Of a stretch of DNA of 54,234 nucleotides, positions 52,014 through 54,234 are shown in pieces. The DNA is from Candidatus Peregrinibacteria bacterium CG_4_10_14_0_2_um_filter_38_24. Lineage in GTDB: Bacteria; Patescibacteriota; Gracilibacteria; UBA1369; LOWO2-01-FULL-3. Position numbers and translations under genes: made by a program. Within the stretch, counting starts at the first letter, position 1, and each line of letters starts with the position of its first letter. The stretch lies in contig PFOM01000019.1 of assembly GCA_002792535.1 (NCBI GenBank), positions 1 to 54,234 on the forward strand. Direction: 5' to 3'. Under the pieces are notes generated by a model. The model saw nothing but the letters and a program-made list of their open reading frames with translations, made no database searches and was not told where the DNA came from.

Positions 52014-52736
52014 TCATTTCCTGTAAACCAATCCAATAAATTCAAAAAGCACATCTAATGATTTTTTAACCCCCATCGGTTTTAACTTAGAATACATAAT
52101 ATGAGTCGACCACCATCGAGGAAACTCATTTCGGATAAATTCCGGACGAACAGACTTTAAATCAACAAAACCAACATGTAACGCCCTTTCAAAAAATACA
52201 TCAGCAACCTCATAATGTTCTTCGCAAATTTTTTTTATTTTCACTATCTGCTCCAGATATTTTTGGTATTTTGGAAGAGCATCTTGTTCAATCCATTCTT
52301 TAAAAGGTTTTTGTACTTTTTCCATTACACTAATCATCTCTTGAAATTCCTCCCATTCCATTTCTCTATCTCCAACGATAACCTTGGGCATTTCTTTTTT
52401 GTTTTTTGACTTTGAAGATCGTTCTTCCAATTTCTCGCCATACGTCTCATGGAATAACTCAGCAGGTGATCTCCCTTTAAGGAATTTATGAGGAAAATAA
52501 TTCCACGCATCCACAAATATCTGCATTAGATTATTGAGCTCATCAATATCCCTAGCAAGCGGAAACAAATTTAAACATTTTTTCTGAAATTTATTAGAAG
52601 CTTCCATTGCGTGTCCGGCAGAATTCCAAATCCAATTTTTAATATCATCCACACTAACTTTCCCTTGAATACCATATTTCTCAAACAAGCTATCCAAATC
52701 TTTTTCAACTTGTTCAAGTGTTTTATTTTTATCCAT
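52014..52736 (-). CDS. Hypothetical protein of the island
   Basis: The 240 residues have no recognised domain. They begin with an acidic helical region (EQVEKDLDSLFEKYGI) and contain a FVDAWNYFPHKFLKGRSPAELFHETYGE segment that resembles the NxxPHxxLxGxSPxE tail of DDE transposases and integrases. A charged linker (SSKSKNKKE) separates it from a C-terminal helical half. No acidic catalytic triad is seen. No signal peptide or membrane segment is present. Independent promoters were not identified. Confidence 0.55.
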   Translation of the reverse strand: MDKNKTLEQVEKDLDSLFEKYGIQGKVSVDDIKNWIWNSAGHAMEASNKFQKKCLNLFPLARDIDELNNLMQIFVDAWNYFPHKFLKGRSPAELFHETYGEKLEERSSKSKNKKEMPKVIVGDREMEWEEFQEMISVMEKVQKPFKEWIEQDALPKYQKYLEQIVKIKKICEEHYEVADVFFERALHVGFVDLKSVRPEFIRNEFPRWWSTHIMYSKLKPMGVKKSLDVLFEFIGLVYRK

Positions 52737-52787
52737 ATATTTATTATTAATAACAATGGAATCCTAACAAAACTATTTCACAACCCC

Positions 52788-52853
52788 AATAGAATTCAAC
52801 ACCTCCCGTAATCAAAAGATTTGTTTTTGAAAATTGAAAAGTAATTCCCTTGT
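52788..52853 (-). pseudogene. Remnant of a PD-(D/E)XK nuclease gene
   Basis: The 58 bp at 52796-52853 match 48165-48222 inside the intact nuclease gene at about 54 positions. Just before, AATAGAATTCA (52788-52798) matches the end of that gene (47788-47798). So the 3' end and an internal piece are joined with the middle deleted. It is too short to encode anything. Confidence 0.7.
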
Positions 52854-52872
52854 ACTGGGACATGGAAAAAAT

Positions 52873-53286
52873 TTAACAATATTTTTTATATTCAGGAAAA
52901 TTATTTTTAATATGCTCAATAATCCACTGTGTTTCAGGACATTTTTTATCACAATTATTTTTGCTATAAACAAGAAGAATTTTTATACTTGCTGTGTTAT
53001 TACATAAAAAGAAAATAGCCCGATTGCCTGAAGATTTAGGAGAAACATTTGTTCCAGCAACCTTAAAATCATATTTAAAAATACCGACATTATCTTCGCG
53101 TGAATATTTCAACACATCAATCAAACTTGTCTGCTGAACAAGAAAAGCTCTACCCAAAGTATCAAGTATCGTTCTCCTTGTCTCCACCCATTGCTTCCCC
53201 TTATATTTCTTATAGAACTCTCTACAAAAATGCGTCTCAGCATGTTGAGAAAATTCTACCTGAAAAAATAAATCTTTAATAAACAT
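52873..53286 (-). CDS. Toxin-like protein of the second Panacea module
   Basis: The 137 residues are compact and have the RelE-like order of helices then strands: EFSQHAETHFCREFYKKYKGKQWVETRRTI near the start, then the strands IFKYDFKVAGTN and RAIFFLCNNTASIKILLVYSKNNC, and an acidic/aromatic C-terminal helix. No firm family match was made; the partner position is the main evidence. The ATG overlaps the antitoxin stop by 11 bp, so translation is coupled and antitoxin-first. Confidence 0.6.
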   Translation of the reverse strand: MFIKDLFFQVEFSQHAETHFCREFYKKYKGKQWVETRRTILDTLGRAFLVQQTSLIDVLKYSREDNVGIFKYDFKVAGTNVSPKSSGNRAIFFLCNNTASIKILLVYSKNNCDKKCPETQWIIEHIKNNFPEYKKYC

Positions 53287-53968
53287 TTTCAGGTTCTTCG
53301 TTATTGATAAGTGTATATGGAATTATCTCTCTGGGCTTGCAGACCTTCCATGGCATCTGATTATGCGTAAACAGAACTAATTCGTCTGTTTTAGCTTTTT
53401 TCCATTTGTGGCAAACAGCTTTTATCAAATTCTGTTCTTGCTTTGTAAATACAGTACCGTCAGGCTGTTCAACCAATGAAACCATATTGGCTTTTCCATG
53501 TGTTTCAACATGCACAGATTCACTATCGTCCATAATATCAAAAAATTCTATTGCAACCGGTCCTTGCGGAAGTTTTCGATATTCAAAACCGGAGATTGGA
53601 TTCAGGAACTTATAATAACTCGCAAAATCACAAAGATATACGAGCTTAGCCAATTTCGTTTTTGTAATCTTACCATCATCATCCGATCCATACTTAATAC
53701 ATTGTAAAATCAAATTATAAAATTTTTGGAAAGATTTCTCGCTAAAATTTTGCGCAGATAATTTAACAGTTGTACTCAATTCATCATCAATAATCACCTC
53801 AATAGGAATATCAAAAATTTCTGCAATTTTCTTTAGCTCTGCAAAAGTTATATCTCTTTCACCTTTCTCTATCGAAACAAAGGTCGGTCGCGATATCCCA
53901 AGCTCTCGAGACAATTCTTCTTGGGAAAGACCCATAGATTTCCTTAATTTTACAATAAAATCTTTCAT
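53276..53968 (-). CDS. HTH-Panacea antitoxin, second module
   Basis: Residues 1-60 of the 230 are an XRE-type HTH (LRKSMGLSQEELSRELGISRPTFVSIEKGERDITFAELKKIAEIF). A Panacea domain follows: KTKLAKLVYLCDFASYYKFLNPISGFEYRKLPQGPVAIEF and LFTHNQMPWKVCKPREIIPY. It is related to the antitoxin at 48875-49585 in architecture but divergent in sequence. A near-consensus promoter and a perfect palindrome overlapping its -10 indicate autoregulation. Confidence 0.85.
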   Translation of the reverse strand: MKDFIVKLRKSMGLSQEELSRELGISRPTFVSIEKGERDITFAELKKIAEIFDIPIEVIIDDELSTTVKLSAQNFSEKSFQKFYNLILQCIKYGSDDDGKITKTKLAKLVYLCDFASYYKFLNPISGFEYRKLPQGPVAIEFFDIMDDSESVHVETHGKANMVSLVEQPDGTVFTKQEQNLIKAVCHKWKKAKTDELVLFTHNQMPWKVCKPREIIPYTLINNEEPENVY

Positions 53969-53977
53969 AGGAATGAG

Positions 53978-54003
53978 GATTAAAATACAACCGTATTTTA
54001 ATC
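53978..54003. promoter_or_regulatory. 26-bp palindrome overlapping the -10 of the second antitoxin gene
   Basis: GATTAAAATAC and its exact reverse complement flank a 4-bp centre. It contains the -10 (TAAAAT, 54000-53995); the -35 (TTGACA, 54023-54018) lies 17 bp upstream of that. Binding here would block the promoter. Confidence 0.75.
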
Positions 54004-54023
54004 TGACAAATATCCATTGTCAA
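53995..54023 (-). promoter_or_regulatory. Near-consensus promoter of the second Panacea module
   Basis: TTGACA and TAAAAT are separated by exactly 17 bp on the minus strand, with one mismatch to the consensus. The leader before the ATG at 53968 is about 20 nt. Confidence 0.8.
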
Positions 54024-54092
54024 TAGATTTTACTTTTTGCAACATTTTTGTAGTTTTTTCACTTATTTGTAAAAATATCTAACAATCCACCC

Positions 54093-54234
54093 TCACTCTC
54101 CCCTCCACTTCTTAATAATCTCCAAACAGTCCTCGTACCCCTCCGCCTTCCCGCCTATAAACTCATTGAACCCGAAAACTTCTATATCCTCACTTTCCCA
54201 CAATTCCTCCTTCCACTCTTCCCTATAATTCTTC
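54093..54234 (-). CDS. C-terminal end of an unknown protein (cut by window edge)
   Basis: An open minus-strand frame enters from the right edge and ends in TGA at 54095-54093, leaving 46 residues. They are rich in Glu, Lys, Trp and aromatic residues (WKEELWESEDIEVFGFNEF, then GYEDCLEIIKKWRGE). The start and family are outside the window. The G+C content is slightly higher than its neighbours. Confidence 0.5.
   Translation of the reverse strand, partial: KNYREEWKEELWESEDIEVFGFNEFIGGKAEGYEDCLEIIKKWRGE

Noticed and set aside
47785-54234. A CRISPR array near the Cas4-like nuclease
   Set aside because: No regularly spaced repeats were seen on either strand; the repeats present are two-copy operators and hairpins.

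Overview
The window is AT-rich chromosomal DNA with very tight packing: many genes overlap by 1-19 bp or share TAATG junctions. It uses the standard bacterial code, since folE, pabB and purB end in TGA. Tiny housekeeping operons, single-pass membrane proteins of unknown function, a chromosomal VirD4/TraD-like ATPase without other secretion genes, and a long IleRS together suggest a Patescibacteria/CPR bacterium. Its folate, riboflavin and purine genes make it better equipped than most members, as in Peregrinibacteria-like lineages. The lineage is inference; no 16S rRNA gene is present.

Region 1 (1-11.4 kb): a partial secreted coiled-coil protein, der, a nucleotidyltransferase, and uvrC with an acetyltransferase-like insert and no HhH tail. 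An SLH-anchored protease then leads seven mutually overlapping folate genes (folP, PTPS, folK, folE, pabA, pabB, pabC). There is no folB in the window. The PTPS homologue carries Cys plus Glu at the active site, the signature of the FolB bypass. DedA and a small membrane protein follow on the minus strand.

Region 2 (11.4-31.5 kb): tRNA-Leu(CAA), obg-pth-rplU, a pseudouridine synthase, a TrmB-like regulator diverging from tyrS-recG, and an orphan transcription unit at about 18.88-19.22 kb with its own promoter and terminator but no ORF. Next come divergent Elp3 and Trm9-like genes (wobble-uridine modification) around a palindromic -10 element, a WecG/TagA glycosyltransferase, gatB-coaE and membrane proteins, lepB, a family 4 UDG, a DHH phosphoesterase, fmt and an O-antigen ligase-like protein.

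Region 3 (31.5-46.3 kb): ribE-ribH-pgk, then a long minus-strand series of ileS, yvlD-like, secG, an oligopeptide-binding protein, rplI, ruvX, the VirD4-like ATPase and a PAP2-like phosphatase. The purine genes purC-purE(class II)-purB precede it.

Region 4 (46.35-54.23 kb) is an accessory, defence-like island. It holds a Bro-N protein, a HAD-like protein, a Cas4-like PD-(D/E)XK nuclease, two HTH-Panacea antitoxin/RelE-like toxin modules, a short RhuM-like protein with a Pif1-WYL helicase, an unknown protein and a nuclease-gene remnant. Its regulatory DNA is unusually rich in palindromes. The Bro-N and RhuM-Pif1 units are driven by nearly identical promoters in which an 18-bp palindromic operator fills the -35/-10 spacer. 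A 24-bp and a 26-bp palindrome and a repeated hairpin also occur.

Across the window several starts lie exactly 6-8 nt after a -10 hexamer, which suggests frequent leaderless transcription.
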